Assembly: GCA_016234705.1 (NCBI GenBank)
Contig: JACRAS010000177.1
Coordinates: forward strand, 1-64,000
DNA length: 64,000 nt
Reading direction: 5' to 3'
Origin: Betaproteobacteria bacterium
GTDB taxonomy: Bacteria; Pseudomonadota; Gammaproteobacteria; Burkholderiales; SG8-39
This document shows, in pieces, positions 8,941 to 17,199 of this stretch (positions within the stretch are counted from its first letter, which is position 1; each line of letters opens with the position of its first letter). The notes below the pieces were generated by a model. It was not told the origin of the DNA. It was given only the letters and a program-made list of their open reading frames with translations, and did no database searches. The position numbers and the translations under genes were made by a program.

Positions 8941-9004
8941 CAATCCCCATTACGCCATCGCTCGCAGGCGAGCAACCCCTATTACGCCATCGCCCGCAAG
9001 CGAG
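8941..9004. repeat. 32-bp tandem duplication of the htpX 3' end
   Basis: Two adjacent 32-nt units lie at 8941-8972 and 8973-9004, each with the core ATTACGCCATCGC and a CGCA(G/A)GCGAG end. They differ at only a few positions. The right unit contains the last codons and stop of htpX. The left unit is therefore a duplicated copy of the C-terminal coding end placed just downstream of the gene. A third, badly decayed copy may precede it near 8920-8940. Apart from this, the 154-nt spacer between htpX and rsmB holds nothing recognisable. Confidence 0.75.
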
Positions 9005-9821
9005 CGATGCGCTCCTCGGTCGCGGGGTGGGTGCTGAACAGGCCCTGGATACCGCCACCGGAAAGAGGATTGATGATCATCATCTGCGCTGTTGCGGGAT
9101 GCGCTTCGGCCGCCGCGAGGGGCAGGCCCTTGGCGTAGCGCTCCATTTTCGCCAGTGCATCGGCGAGCGCGTTCGGGTCGCCGCAGATTTCTGCGCCGCC
9201 GCGGTCGGCTTCGAATTCGCGCGCGCGCGAGATCGCCATCTGGATCAGCATGGCCGCGATCGGCGCCAGGATCATCACGATCAACCCAACCACCGGATTG
9301 GGGCGCTCGCCATCGCCGCGCCCGCCGAACAGAAAGCCGAATTGGGCGATGGCGGAGATGGCTCCGGCTACTGTGGCGGCGATGGTGGAAATCAGGATGT
9401 CGCGATGCTTCACGTGCGTCAGCTCGTGCGCCATCACGCCGCGCAGCTCGCGCGCCGACAATAACTGCAGAATGCCGGTGGTCGCCGCCACGGCGGCATG
9501 CTCGGGATTGCGCCCGGTGGCAAAGGCATTGGGCTGGGCTTCGTCGATGAGATAGACGCGCGGCATGGGCAGCCCGGCGCGCTCGGCCAATTCGCGCACC
9601 ACGCCGTAGAACTGCGGCGCGCTCGCGGCATCGACTTCCTGTGCGTTGTACATGCGCAGCACCATCGCATCGGAGAACCAATAGGCGAAAATATTCATCG
9701 CGCCGCCGAGCGCGAGCGCGAGCAGCATGCCGTTCGCGCCGCCGAACGCGGCACCGACTACGCCAAACAGCGCCACGATGCCCGCCATCAGGATAGTGGT
9801 TTTGAGCCAGTTTCCGAACAT
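8982..9821 (-). CDS. htpX: Membrane zinc metalloprotease HtpX
   Basis: This 279-aa M48-family protease takes part in quality control of inner-membrane proteins. Two N-terminal membrane segments (~7-27 and 30-50) precede the zinc motif [10 protein letters not shown] near residue 130. Further hydrophobic segments span ~145-165 and 175-195. The downstream zinc ligand Glu is in [14 protein letters not shown]. The C-terminus ([22 protein letters not shown]) is family-typical. The start at 9821 gives [11 protein letters not shown], the normal HtpX N-terminus. It is followed downstream by a small duplication of its own 3' end. Confidence 0.94.
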   Translation of the reverse strand: MFGNWLKTTILMAGIVALFGVVGAAFGGANGMLLALALGGAMNIFAYWFSDAMVLRMYNAQEVDAASAPQFYGVVRELAERAGLPMPRVYLIDEAQPNAFATGRNPEHAAVAATTGILQLLSARELRGVMAHELTHVKHRDILISTIAATVAGAISAIAQFGFLFGGRGDGERPNPVVGLIVMILAPIAAMLIQMAISRAREFEADRGGAEICGDPNALADALAKMERYAKGLPLAAAEAHPATAQMMIINPLSGGGIQGLFSTHPATEERIARLRAMA

Positions 9822-9856
9822 TCCGGGTTTCCTTGTAACGTTGATTATCGAAGCTG

Positions 9857-10801
9857 TTAGATGGTGGTCTTCGGGGAAAATTCAAGCCGCTCGCCCGCGG
9901 CAAGCGGGAAGCCGGCGAGAAACTGCGCCGCCGCCAGTTTCTTGCCGCCGGCGCGCTGCAGTTCCAGCACACACAGCGACCCGCTACCGCAGGCCACGAC
10001 GATGCCCTTTGCGCCGGCTTCCAGTATCGTCCCCGGCGCGCCCTCGGCCGCGCTCACGCCGGCCCGCCAGATTTTCAGCCCGACGCCTCTTATCATCGCC
10101 GTGGCGCCGGGCAGCGGATTGAAAGCGCGCACCTTGCGCTCGAGCACCGGCGCCGCCTCGCTCCAGTCGATCCCGGCTTCCGCCTTGGTGATTTTTGCGG
10201 CATAGCTTGCGCCCGCTGCCGGCTGCGGCCGTGGGCTGAGTTGGGCGTGCTCGAGTCGGGCGAGAACGGCCACGATCAGGCGCGCGCCGAGTTCGGCGAG
10301 CTTGCCGTGCAGGCTCGCGCCGGTGTCGTCTGCCGCGATCGGCAGCGACTCGGCAGCGAGTACCGGACCGGTATCCAGGCCCCGGTCCATCTGCATGATC
10401 GATATCCCGGTGAGCGCGTCGCCGGCGAGGATGGCGCGCTGAATCGGCGCGGCGCCGCGCCAGCGCGGCAGCAGCGAAGCGTGGATATTGATCGCGCCCA
10501 GACTGGGCAGGGCGAGCACCGGCTCGGGCAGAATCAGCCCGTAAGCCGCGACCACCATGGCGTCTGCGCCGAGCGCGCCCAGGCGCGCGAGCGTCGCCTC
10601 GTCTTTCAAGCTGACGGGTTGATACACATCGAGACCGCGTTCCTGCGCCAAGGCTTTTACCGCGCTGGGCGCGAGTCGCAGCCCCCGGCCCGCGGGCCTG
10701 TCGGGCTGGGTAAGCACCAGCGCGATGTCATGCCCCGCATGCGCGAGCGCTGCCAGGGCGCGCGCGGCAAACTCCGGGGTGCCGGCGAATATGAGGCGCA
10801 T
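9857..10801 (-). CDS. fmt: Methionyl-tRNA formyltransferase
   Basis: This 314-aa enzyme transfers a formyl group from 10-formyl-THF to initiator Met-tRNA. Family hallmarks are visible. The N-terminus is [16 protein letters not shown]. The catalytic region near residue 105 is [20 protein letters not shown], with the [12 protein letters not shown] signature. DTGPVL lies near 140. The C-terminal OB-like tRNA-binding domain contains [10 protein letters not shown]. The length is standard. It sits 22 nt downstream of def in the usual def-fmt pair, which act at opposite ends of the N-formyl cycle. Confidence 0.95.
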   Translation of the reverse strand: MRLIFAGTPEFAARALAALAHAGHDIALVLTQPDRPAGRGLRLAPSAVKALAQERGLDVYQPVSLKDEATLARLGALGADAMVVAAYGLILPEPVLALPSLGAINIHASLLPRWRGAAPIQRAILAGDALTGISIMQMDRGLDTGPVLAAESLPIAADDTGASLHGKLAELGARLIVAVLARLEHAQLSPRPQPAAGASYAAKITKAEAGIDWSEAAPVLERKVRAFNPLPGATAMIRGVGLKIWRAGVSAAEGAPGTILEAGAKGIVVACGSGSLCVLELQRAGGKKLAAAQFLAGFPLAAGERLEFSPKTTI

Positions 10802-10823
10802 CGACGCGGAGGCGTGCGGCGAA

Positions 10824-11327
10824 TTACGCGCTCTGACGCTGCTGCTTCTGCAGCTTGGCGCGGATGCGGGTCTGCTTCAGGCGCGACAGGTATTCGACGA
10901 ATACCCGGCCCTTCAGATGGTCCATCTCGTGCTGGATGCACACCGCACGCAGGCCCTCCGCCTCCATGGTGAACGTCCGGCCGTCGACACCCAGCGCGCG
11001 TACGGTAATACGCTCGGCGCGCGCGATTTTCTCGTAAATCCCAGGCAGCGACAGGCAGCCCTCTTCGCAATCGGCCACGCCACTGGCGGCGAGGATTTCC
11101 GGATTGATCAGCGTCAGAAGTTTATCCCGCGTTTCCGAGGCGTCGATGACGATCACGCGTTTATGCACGTCCACCTGGGTCGCGGCAAGGCCCACGCCGG
11201 GCGCGGCGTACATGGTTTCGGCCATGTCGGCGACCAGAGTGCGGATGCTCTCATTTACTTCCTCCACCGGCGCTGCAATTTTGTGCAAGCGGGCATCGGG
11301 ATAACGCAGGATGTGCAGGCGAGACAT
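10824..11327 (-). CDS. def: Peptide deformylase
   Basis: This 167-aa metalloenzyme removes formyl groups from nascent proteins. All three motifs are present: GVGLAATQ near 45, EGCLSLPG near 89 (metal-ligand Cys) and QHEMDHLKG near 131 (two His ligands and the catalytic Glu). The length is as expected. It is the first gene of the long minus-strand run reaching trkH. It diverges from the LysM gene across a 108-nt AT-rich spacer that must hold both promoters. TTGAAC then TAATGA at about 17-nt spacing is one possible plus-strand promoter there, but the match is weak. Confidence 0.95.
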   Translation of the reverse strand: MSRLHILRYPDARLHKIAAPVEEVNESIRTLVADMAETMYAAPGVGLAATQVDVHKRVIVIDASETRDKLLTLINPEILAASGVADCEEGCLSLPGIYEKIARAERITVRALGVDGRTFTMEAEGLRAVCIQHEMDHLKGRVFVEYLSRLKQTRIRAKLQKQQRQSA

Positions 11328-11435
11328 AAAAACTTGCTAATTGAACGGATTAGGTGCTAAATTTAATGAAGTCTGTAAAAAGCGTGCTAGACTCTATATG
11401 ATTCAGCCCTCTATTTAGATAGGTTCGAGGCTCCT

Positions 11436-12491
11436 ATGCGCAAGTCTATCATATTCGCCGTACTCGCCGCGGCGCTGCTGGCCACGCCCCTCATGGCTCA
11501 GCCGCGATCGGACATCAAGCTGCAGGACAACGTGCCCGATCGCTACGTCGTCGTGCCCGGCGACACGCTATGGAGCATTGCCGCCAGGTTTCTCAAGGAT
11601 CCGTGGCGCTGGCCGGAAATGTGGAAACTGAACCGGAACGAGATCAAGAACCCGCACTGGATCTACCCCGGCGACGTCATCGTGCTCGACCGCTCCGGGC
11701 CGCAACCGGAACTGAAGATGGGTGAAACGGTAAAGCTATTGCCGCGCGCGCGCTCCGAGGACATCGGCAGCCAGCCCATTCCCAGCATCCCCCCCAGGAT
11801 TATCGAGCCGTTCCTGTCGCGGCCGCTAGTGATCGAGCCCGATGGCCTGGACAACGCGCCGCGCATTATCGCCGCGCAGGCGGACCGCGTGTATCTGGGC
11901 TCGGGTGACGTGGCCTATGTCAGCGGCATCAAGGACGCGAAACTCGACAGCCTGTGGCAGATCTATCGCCCGGGAAAGCCGCTTATCGACCCTGAAAGCC
12001 AGAAGACACTCGGCTACGAAGCGGTGTTTCTCGGCGACAGCAAGGTGACCAAGGCGGGCGATCCTGCGACTATTCAAATCTTCGGTGCGGAGCAGGAGAT
12101 CGGCAAGGGCGACCGGCTGATTGCCGCCGGACCGCTGGTGCTGAACAACTACGCGCCGCATGCGCCCCCTGTATTCGTCCAAGGTCGCATCATCGCCAGC
12201 CGTGGCGGAATGCGCGAGACCGGCCCGCAAAACGTGGTCACGCTCAACCGGGGCAGAAACGATGGACTCGAGCCCGGCCATGTGCTCGCCCTGCTGCGTC
12301 TTGGCCGCGCCAACCTGGAGAAGACCAGCGAGCGCAAATGGTTCGGCGCCGACAAGGTCGAGACGACCAAGCTGCCAGACGAGCGTTACGGCCTCGTCTT
12401 CGTGTTCCGCACCTTCGACCGGGTTTCCTACGCGCTGGTGATGTCGGCGAGCCGCTCGGTGCTGATCGGCGACGTGGTGACCATCCCCTGA
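11436..12491 (+). CDS. LysM peptidoglycan-binding protein
   Basis: This 351-aa exported protein has a signal peptide (IIFAVLAAALLATPLMAQ). A single LysM domain covers residues ~35-85 (YVVVPGDTLWSIAARF, WPEMWKLNR, NPHWIYPGDVI). The remaining ~260 residues form a C-terminal region conserved in betaproteobacterial homologues encoded just before dprA. No catalytic motif is visible, so it probably binds cell wall as a structural or accessory protein. GAGG six bases before the ATG supports the start. A compact terminator-like hairpin follows the stop. Confidence 0.85.
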   Translation: MRKSIIFAVLAAALLATPLMAQPRSDIKLQDNVPDRYVVVPGDTLWSIAARFLKDPWRWPEMWKLNRNEIKNPHWIYPGDVIVLDRSGPQPELKMGETVKLLPRARSEDIGSQPIPSIPPRIIEPFLSRPLVIEPDGLDNAPRIIAAQADRVYLGSGDVAYVSGIKDAKLDSLWQIYRPGKPLIDPESQKTLGYEAVFLGDSKVTKAGDPATIQIFGAEQEIGKGDRLIAAGPLVLNNYAPHAPPVFVQGRIIASRGGMRETGPQNVVTLNRGRNDGLEPGHVLALLRLGRANLEKTSERKWFGADKVETTKLPDERYGLVFVFRTFDRVSYALVMSASRSVLIGDVVTIP

Positions 12492-12499
12492 GGCGCGGC

Positions 12500-12519
12500 A
12501 AAGGGGGCGCGCCCCTTTT
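12500..12519 (+). terminator. Terminator-like hairpin after the LysM gene
   Basis: AAAGGGGGCG and CGCCCCTTTT form a near-perfect inverted repeat ending in four T, eight bases after the LysM stop. It fits a short Rho-independent terminator or attenuator between lysM and dprA, which are otherwise co-directional and close. It also lies just upstream of the alternative TTG start of dprA. Confidence 0.55.
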
Positions 12520-12552
12520 GAATTCCCCGATTTGGCAAAATCGAAACACACC

Positions 12553-13626
12553 ATGCGGCACGACGCTGAGCTCGCCGCGTGGATCAAGCTCAGCTTGGTG
12601 CCGGGGCTGGGCGGCCAAAGCCTGAGAAAGCTCCTTGCTGCCTTCGGCCTGCCGCAGCAAGTCCTCGCCGCCGGCCGCGCCGCGCTCGCGAGCATCGTTT
12701 CCGCCGAGATCGCCGCGCGCATACTCGCGAACCTCGATTCCTCCGCCGTCGATGCCGCTCTCGAATGGGCAGCCGCGGAAGGCAATGGCGTCCTCACGCT
12801 CGCGGACGGCGAATATCCGCGGTCGCTGCTCGAGACCCCGGATCCACCGGCTCTGCTCTATTTGCGCGGCCGGCCCGAGTTGCTCGCGCGCCCTGGCCTT
12901 GCCGTGGTCGGCAGCCGCAATGCCACGCCTCAGGGGGTAAGCAATGCGGAACATTTCGCGCGCGCTTTCAGTGCCGCCGGCCTCACCATCGTCAGCGGCC
13001 TCGCGTTGGGCATAGACGCCGCAGCGCACCGCGGCGGGCTGGACGCGGCCGGATCCACCATTGCGGTGCTCGGCACCGGCGCCGACATCCTCTATCCGCA
13101 ACGCAACCGCGCGCTCGGTGAGCGCATCGCGCGCGAGGGACTGATCGTGAGCGAATTTCCGCTGGGCACGCCTCCGCATGGCGCCAATTTCCCGCGGCGC
13201 AATCGCGTCATCTCGGGCCTTGCGCGCGGTTGCCTGGTAGTGGAAGCGGCGCTCGCCTCGGGCTCGCTCATCACCGCCCGCCTCGCCGCCGAGCAGGGGC
13301 GCGAGGTGTTCGCCATTCCGGGATCGATACATTCGCCGCATGCGAAGGGTTGCCACGCGCTCATCAAACTAGGGGCAAAACTGGTGGAAAGCGCCGACGA
13401 CTTGCTGCAGGAGTTGGGAGTGAACGGGCCTCTAGCGCGGCCGGCCGCCATCGATCCGGTGGTCCCCGGCCTGCTCGCGCACCTGGGCTACGACCCTTGC
13501 GATATCGATACGCTGTGCGCAAGAAGCGGCTTGACGGCGGCTGCGGTATCGGCCATGCTGTTGCAACTTGAGCTCGACGGCAAGGTCGCGAGCCTGCCCG
13601 GCGGGCTGTACCAGAGAACCTCCTAA
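12553..13626 (+). CDS. dprA: DNA-processing protein DprA/Smf
   Basis: This protein loads RecA on incoming single-stranded DNA during natural transformation. The Rossmann-like DprA domain shows VVGSRNATPQG near 115, GLALGIDAAAHRGGL near 155, FPLGTPPHGANFPRRNR near 200 and the VVEAALASGSL segment. A C-terminal winged-helix DprA_WH-like region follows. I chose the ATG at 12553 (MRHDAELAAW, 357 aa) because it gives the usual N-terminus. A TTG at 12532 would add seven residues. It is followed by smg, as in many proteobacteria. Confidence 0.92.
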   Translation: MRHDAELAAWIKLSLVPGLGGQSLRKLLAAFGLPQQVLAAGRAALASIVSAEIAARILANLDSSAVDAALEWAAAEGNGVLTLADGEYPRSLLETPDPPALLYLRGRPELLARPGLAVVGSRNATPQGVSNAEHFARAFSAAGLTIVSGLALGIDAAAHRGGLDAAGSTIAVLGTGADILYPQRNRALGERIAREGLIVSEFPLGTPPHGANFPRRNRVISGLARGCLVVEAALASGSLITARLAAEQGREVFAIPGSIHSPHAKGCHALIKLGAKLVESADDLLQELGVNGPLARPAAIDPVVPGLLAHLGYDPCDIDTLCARSGLTAAAVSAMLLQLELDGKVASLPGGLYQRTS

Positions 13627-13642
13627 GAGGCCGCCCACAAGA

Positions 13643-14101
13643 ATGTTCGACATACTCGTCTACCTGTTCGAAAACTATTACCAGACCGACCTCTATCCAG
13701 ATCAAGATGCGCTGGCGCGCAAGCTTAGCGCCGCCGGCTTCGAGCACGACGACATCAGCGACGCTCTCACCTGGCTGCAAGGGCTTTCCGCCACCGGGGA
13801 CAGCACCCTTCCCGATTCTCTCGCCGAAAGCACCGCGTTTCGCGGCTATGCCGAAGCGGAAGCGGCGAAGCTCGGTGTCGAAGGGCGCGGTTTCCTCGCC
13901 TTCCTCGAGAGTGCGAAAGTGCTCACGCCGCTGCTGCGCGAGATCATCATCGAGCGCGCCATGGCGTTGTCCGAAGACAGCGTCAGCGTCGAGAAACTTA
14001 AGGTGATCGTGCTCATGGTTCTGTGGAGCCAGCAGCATTCGATTAACTCGCTCATCCTGGAAGAGTTGCTCTCCGATCGCGCCCGATTGCTCATGCATTA
14101 G
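13643..14101 (+). CDS. smg: Smg family protein (DUF494)
   Basis: This 152-aa member of the Smg/DUF494 family starts MFDILVYLFENYYQTD, the canonical N-terminus. It ends with the expected helical segment (VLMVLWSQQHSINSLILEELL). Genes of this family lie between dprA and topB in many gamma- and betaproteobacteria, as here. The biochemical role is not established. The reading frame is open upstream, but the ATG at 13643 matches the family start. Confidence 0.9.
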   Translation: MFDILVYLFENYYQTDLYPDQDALARKLSAAGFEHDDISDALTWLQGLSATGDSTLPDSLAESTAFRGYAEAEAAKLGVEGRGFLAFLESAKVLTPLLREIIIERAMALSEDSVSVEKLKVIVLMVLWSQQHSINSLILEELLSDRARLLMH

Positions 14102-14143
14102 GGCGGTTACAGCCATTTAAGTCCCTGTTTCGCGGAATTTTGT

Positions 14144-14171
14144 CACGGCGCATCGCCGTGTCTTCTTGCTT
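14144..14171 (+). terminator. Probable Rho-independent terminator after smg
   Basis: CACGGCG (14144-14150) and CGCCGTG (14154-14160) form a perfect 7-bp stem, followed by TCTTCTTGCTT. It lies 43 nt past the smg stop and would separate the dprA-smg unit from topB. Confidence 0.65.
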
Positions 14172-14261
14172 CGCCATCCGGTTTGCACTTATCATGCTGC
14201 GGCTTGCTGCGGGGCGCAGATCGACATTGATTCAGCCTGCACGCGCAAGCCCTAACACACT

Positions 14262-14360
14262 ATGACCAAAAAACTCATCATTGCTGAGAAGCTTTTCGTC
14301 GCCAACGACATTGCGCGCGACCGACTCCACGAGCGCGCGCTCGCGCGTTGACAGAACCCT
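14262..14360 (+). repeat. topB 5'-end duplicate, unit 1 (29-codon open frame)
   Basis: This is the first of three exactly 99-nt, in-phase units. It opens with ATG and encodes 29 residues (TKKLIIAEKLFVANDIAR, then DRLHERALAR) before TGA at 14349-14351. Three further codons lead to the next ATG. The first 19 codons copy the topoisomerase III N-terminus, with P-S changed to L-F. The tail is not topB sequence and holds the 14-nt palindrome CGAGCGCGCGCTCG at 14330-14343. It could be a leader peptide or only a scar. No strong Shine-Dalgarno precedes it. Confidence 0.8.
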
Positions 14361-14459
14361 ATGGCCAAGAAACTTATTATTGCCGAGAAGCCGTCAGTCG
14401 CGAACGATATAGCGCGCGACCGAATTTACGAGCGCGCGCCCGCGCGCTGACGGAACCCT
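14361..14459 (+). repeat. topB 5'-end duplicate, unit 2 (29-codon open frame)
   Basis: This is the second 99-nt unit. It starts with ATG, encodes AKKLIIAEKPSVANDIAR plus the tail DRIYERAPAR, and stops at 14448-14450. Compared with the real topB start it differs at about nine third-codon positions, with the protein unchanged over 18 residues. That pattern implies it was once the start of a functional topB allele, perhaps from a different lineage. The tail matches that of unit 1 with a few substitutions. Confidence 0.8.
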
Positions 14460-17087
14460 CTGGCCAAGAAACTCATCATTGCTGAGAAGCCTTCCGTCGC
14501 CAACGACATTGCGCGCGCAGTGGGCGGCTTCACCCGGCACGGTGATTATTTCGAGAGCGGCGAGTATGTGCTGTCGTCGGCGATCGGCCATTTGCTCGAA
14601 CTCGTCGCCCCGGAGGGCGTCGAGGTGAAGCGCGGTAAATGGTCCTTCGCGAATCTGCCGGTGATCCCGCCGCGCTTCGATCTGAAGCCGATCGAGCGGA
14701 CCGAAGATAGGCTCAAAGTGCTGCTGAAGCTGCTCAAGCGCAAGGACGTCACCGGCGTCATCAACGCCTGCGACGCGGGGCGCGAGGGCGAGCTGATCTT
14801 CCGCTACATCATGCAGCACGCCGGCAACAAGAAGCCGATCCAACGGCTGTGGCTGCAATCGATGACCCAGGGTGCGATCCGCGAGGGTTTTGAAGGCTTG
14901 CGCAGCGACAAGTCGATGCTGCCGCTGGCCGACGCCGCCGTGTGCCGTTCCGAGTCCGACTGGCTGGTGGGCATCAACGGCACGCGCGCCATGACCGCGT
15001 TCAATTCCAAAGAGGGCGGCTTCTACAAGACTACCGTGGGCCGGGTGCAGACGCCGACGCTGGCCATCCTGGTCGAGCGCGAGGACCGCATCCGCAAGTT
15101 CGTGTCGCGCGACTACTGGGAAGTGCATGCCGGCTTCGCCGCCGCCGCCGGCGCATACAGCGGGCGCTGGTTCGACGAGAAGTTCGCCAAGGCAGCGAAG
15201 GAAGAGGACACCGAAGCCAAGCCCGAGCGCCTGTGGGATGCGGCGCGCGCCGAGGCCCTGCGCGAAAAATGCGCGGGCAAGCCCGGCATCGCCACCGAGG
15301 AAGCCAAGCCGACCACGCAGATTTCGCCGCTGCTGTTCGATCTGACCAGCCTGCAGCGCGAAGCCAACGGACGCTTCGGTTTCTCCGCCCGCACCACGCT
15401 GTCGCTGGCGCAGGCGCTGTACGAAAAACACAAGGTGCTGACTTACCCGCGCACCGATGCGCGCGCGCTGCCGGAGGACTATCTGCCGACGGTCAAAGCG
15501 ACCATGGAAATGCTGGCCGGCAAAGCCAAGAGCAAGGACAGGAGCGAGGGCGTCGCGGCTTATGTGCCGTTCGCGCGCGCGGTGTTGAGAGAAGGTTGGG
15601 TCAAGCCGGGCAAGCGCATTTTCGACAATGCCAAGATCTCCGACCACTTCGCCATTATCCCCACGCTGCAGGCGCCGGGCCATATGTCCGATGCCGAGGC
15701 CAAGCTCTACGACATGGTGGTGAAACGCTTCCTTGCAGTGTTTTTCCCCGCGGCTGAGTTCCTGGTCACCACGCGCATCACCCGCGTCGAGGGCGAGGCG
15801 TTCAGGAGCGAGGGCCGGGTGATGGTGAAGCCAGGCTGGCTCGCGATTTACGGCCGCGACGTTGAAAAGGACGACGCGCTGATGGTCGCGATTACCGATG
15901 GCGAGAAGGTCAAAACAACCGCGGTCGAGGTCAGGGCCAACCAGACCAAGCCGCCGGCGCGCTTCACCGAGGCGACGCTGCTCTCTGCCATGGAAGGCGC
16001 GGGCAAACTGGTCGAAGACGAGGAATTGCGCGCGGCGATGAGCGCGAAGGGCCTGGGCACGCCGGCGACCCGCGCCGCCGTCATCGAAGGACTCATTTTC
16101 GAAGACTACGTGCATCGCAACGGGCGCGAGCTCGTGCCCACGCCCAAGGCATTCTCGCTCATGTTCGCGCTCGGCCAGTTCGGCATCACCGAGCTCACCT
16201 CGCCCGAACTTACCGGCAATTGGGAATTCAAGCTGAAGCAGATGGAGCACGGCGAGCTCGATCGGACAGAGTTCATGGACCATATCGTCGAAGTCACGCG
16301 CGAGTTGGTTTCCGCGATCAAGAACGGCGACATTCCCGACACCGCGTTTCTCACGCTGAAGGCGCCGTGCCCAAATTGCGGTGGCACGGTGCAGGAGAAT
16401 TACCGCAAATTCCAGTGCCAGGCCTGCGATTTCAACATTTGGAAAGTCGTCTCCAGCCGCGAGTTCGCGCCCGAGGAAATCGAGGAATTGATCGCCAAGC
16501 AGGCCATCGGTCCGCTGCAGGGTTTTCGCAGCCGCATGGGCAAGCCTTTCGCCGCGGTGGTGCGGCTGTCCACCGAATTCAAGGCGGAATTCGATTTCGG
16601 CCAGTCGGGCGACGGCGCAGACCTTGCCCCGGATTTCTCCGGCCTCGATTCGCTCGGTCCTTGCCCCAAGTGCAAAGCGCGCGTGTTCGAGCAGCCGATG
16701 GCCTATGTGTGCGAGAAAAGCCTGGGCCCGGAAAAGAGCTGCGATTTCCGCTCCGGCCGCATCATCCTGCAGCGCCCGATCGAGCGCGAGCAGATGCAAA
16801 AGCTCCTCGCCACCGGCAGGACCGATCTGCTGCACCGCTTCATCTCCAAGAAGGGCCGGCCGTTCTCGGCCTTTCTGGTGCGCGGCGCAGACGGCAACGT
16901 TGGCTTCGAGTTCGCGCCGCGAGCGGCCAAACCGGGCAAGGCCGCGGCCCAGCCCGCAGAGGCCAAGGCCAGAGTCATCAAGCCTGCGGCCAAGGCGGAT
17001 GCCAAGACCGTCGCCAAGATTGGCACCAAAACCGCCGCCAAGGCCGTCACCAGGACGGTCAAGGCACGCAAGACCGCGGCCGGCTAG
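14460..17087 (+). CDS. topB: DNA topoisomerase III
   Basis: This 875-aa type IA topoisomerase relaxes and decatenates DNA through a 5'-phosphotyrosine link. The N-terminal TOPRIM domain carries KLIIAEKPSVAND and the acidic NACDAGREGELIF motif near 105. The catalytic Tyr is in VLTYPRTDARALPE near 325. Two C-terminal zinc-binding segments follow (CPNCGG ... CQAC near 625; CPKCKARVFE ... C near 735). The protein ends in a Lys/Ala-rich basic tail. The essential TOPRIM start is encoded only from 14460, where the triplet is CTG rather than ATG. Initiation must use CTG, or the later GTG at 14520, which would delete the active-site segment. Two partial copies of the start lie directly upstream. Confidence 0.9.
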   Translation: MAKKLIIAEKPSVANDIARAVGGFTRHGDYFESGEYVLSSAIGHLLELVAPEGVEVKRGKWSFANLPVIPPRFDLKPIERTEDRLKVLLKLLKRKDVTGVINACDAGREGELIFRYIMQHAGNKKPIQRLWLQSMTQGAIREGFEGLRSDKSMLPLADAAVCRSESDWLVGINGTRAMTAFNSKEGGFYKTTVGRVQTPTLAILVEREDRIRKFVSRDYWEVHAGFAAAAGAYSGRWFDEKFAKAAKEEDTEAKPERLWDAARAEALREKCAGKPGIATEEAKPTTQISPLLFDLTSLQREANGRFGFSARTTLSLAQALYEKHKVLTYPRTDARALPEDYLPTVKATMEMLAGKAKSKDRSEGVAAYVPFARAVLREGWVKPGKRIFDNAKISDHFAIIPTLQAPGHMSDAEAKLYDMVVKRFLAVFFPAAEFLVTTRITRVEGEAFRSEGRVMVKPGWLAIYGRDVEKDDALMVAITDGEKVKTTAVEVRANQTKPPARFTEATLLSAMEGAGKLVEDEELRAAMSAKGLGTPATRAAVIEGLIFEDYVHRNGRELVPTPKAFSLMFALGQFGITELTSPELTGNWEFKLKQMEHGELDRTEFMDHIVEVTRELVSAIKNGDIPDTAFLTLKAPCPNCGGTVQENYRKFQCQACDFNIWKVVSSREFAPEEIEELIAKQAIGPLQGFRSRMGKPFAAVVRLSTEFKAEFDFGQSGDGADLAPDFSGLDSLGPCPKCKARVFEQPMAYVCEKSLGPEKSCDFRSGRIILQRPIEREQMQKLLATGRTDLLHRFISKKGRPFSAFLVRGADGNVGFEFAPRAAKPGKAAAQPAEAKARVIKPAAKADAKTVAKIGTKTAAKAVTRTVKARKTAAG

Positions 17088-17199
17088 GCCGTTCTGCTCC
17101 GGGCGCAACGGCCGGGATTTGTTCATCGCTGCTTGATGGATTCCTGCTGCACGCAATCTTCCCGGCGACTATTAGCGAATTCAGCCACGAGAGAAAGGC

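Noticed and set aside
14394-17156. 920-codon open frame on the minus strand across topB
   Set aside because: It is antisense to a clear topoisomerase III and has the His/Arg/Leu-rich look of a GC-rich shadow frame, without recognisable domains.
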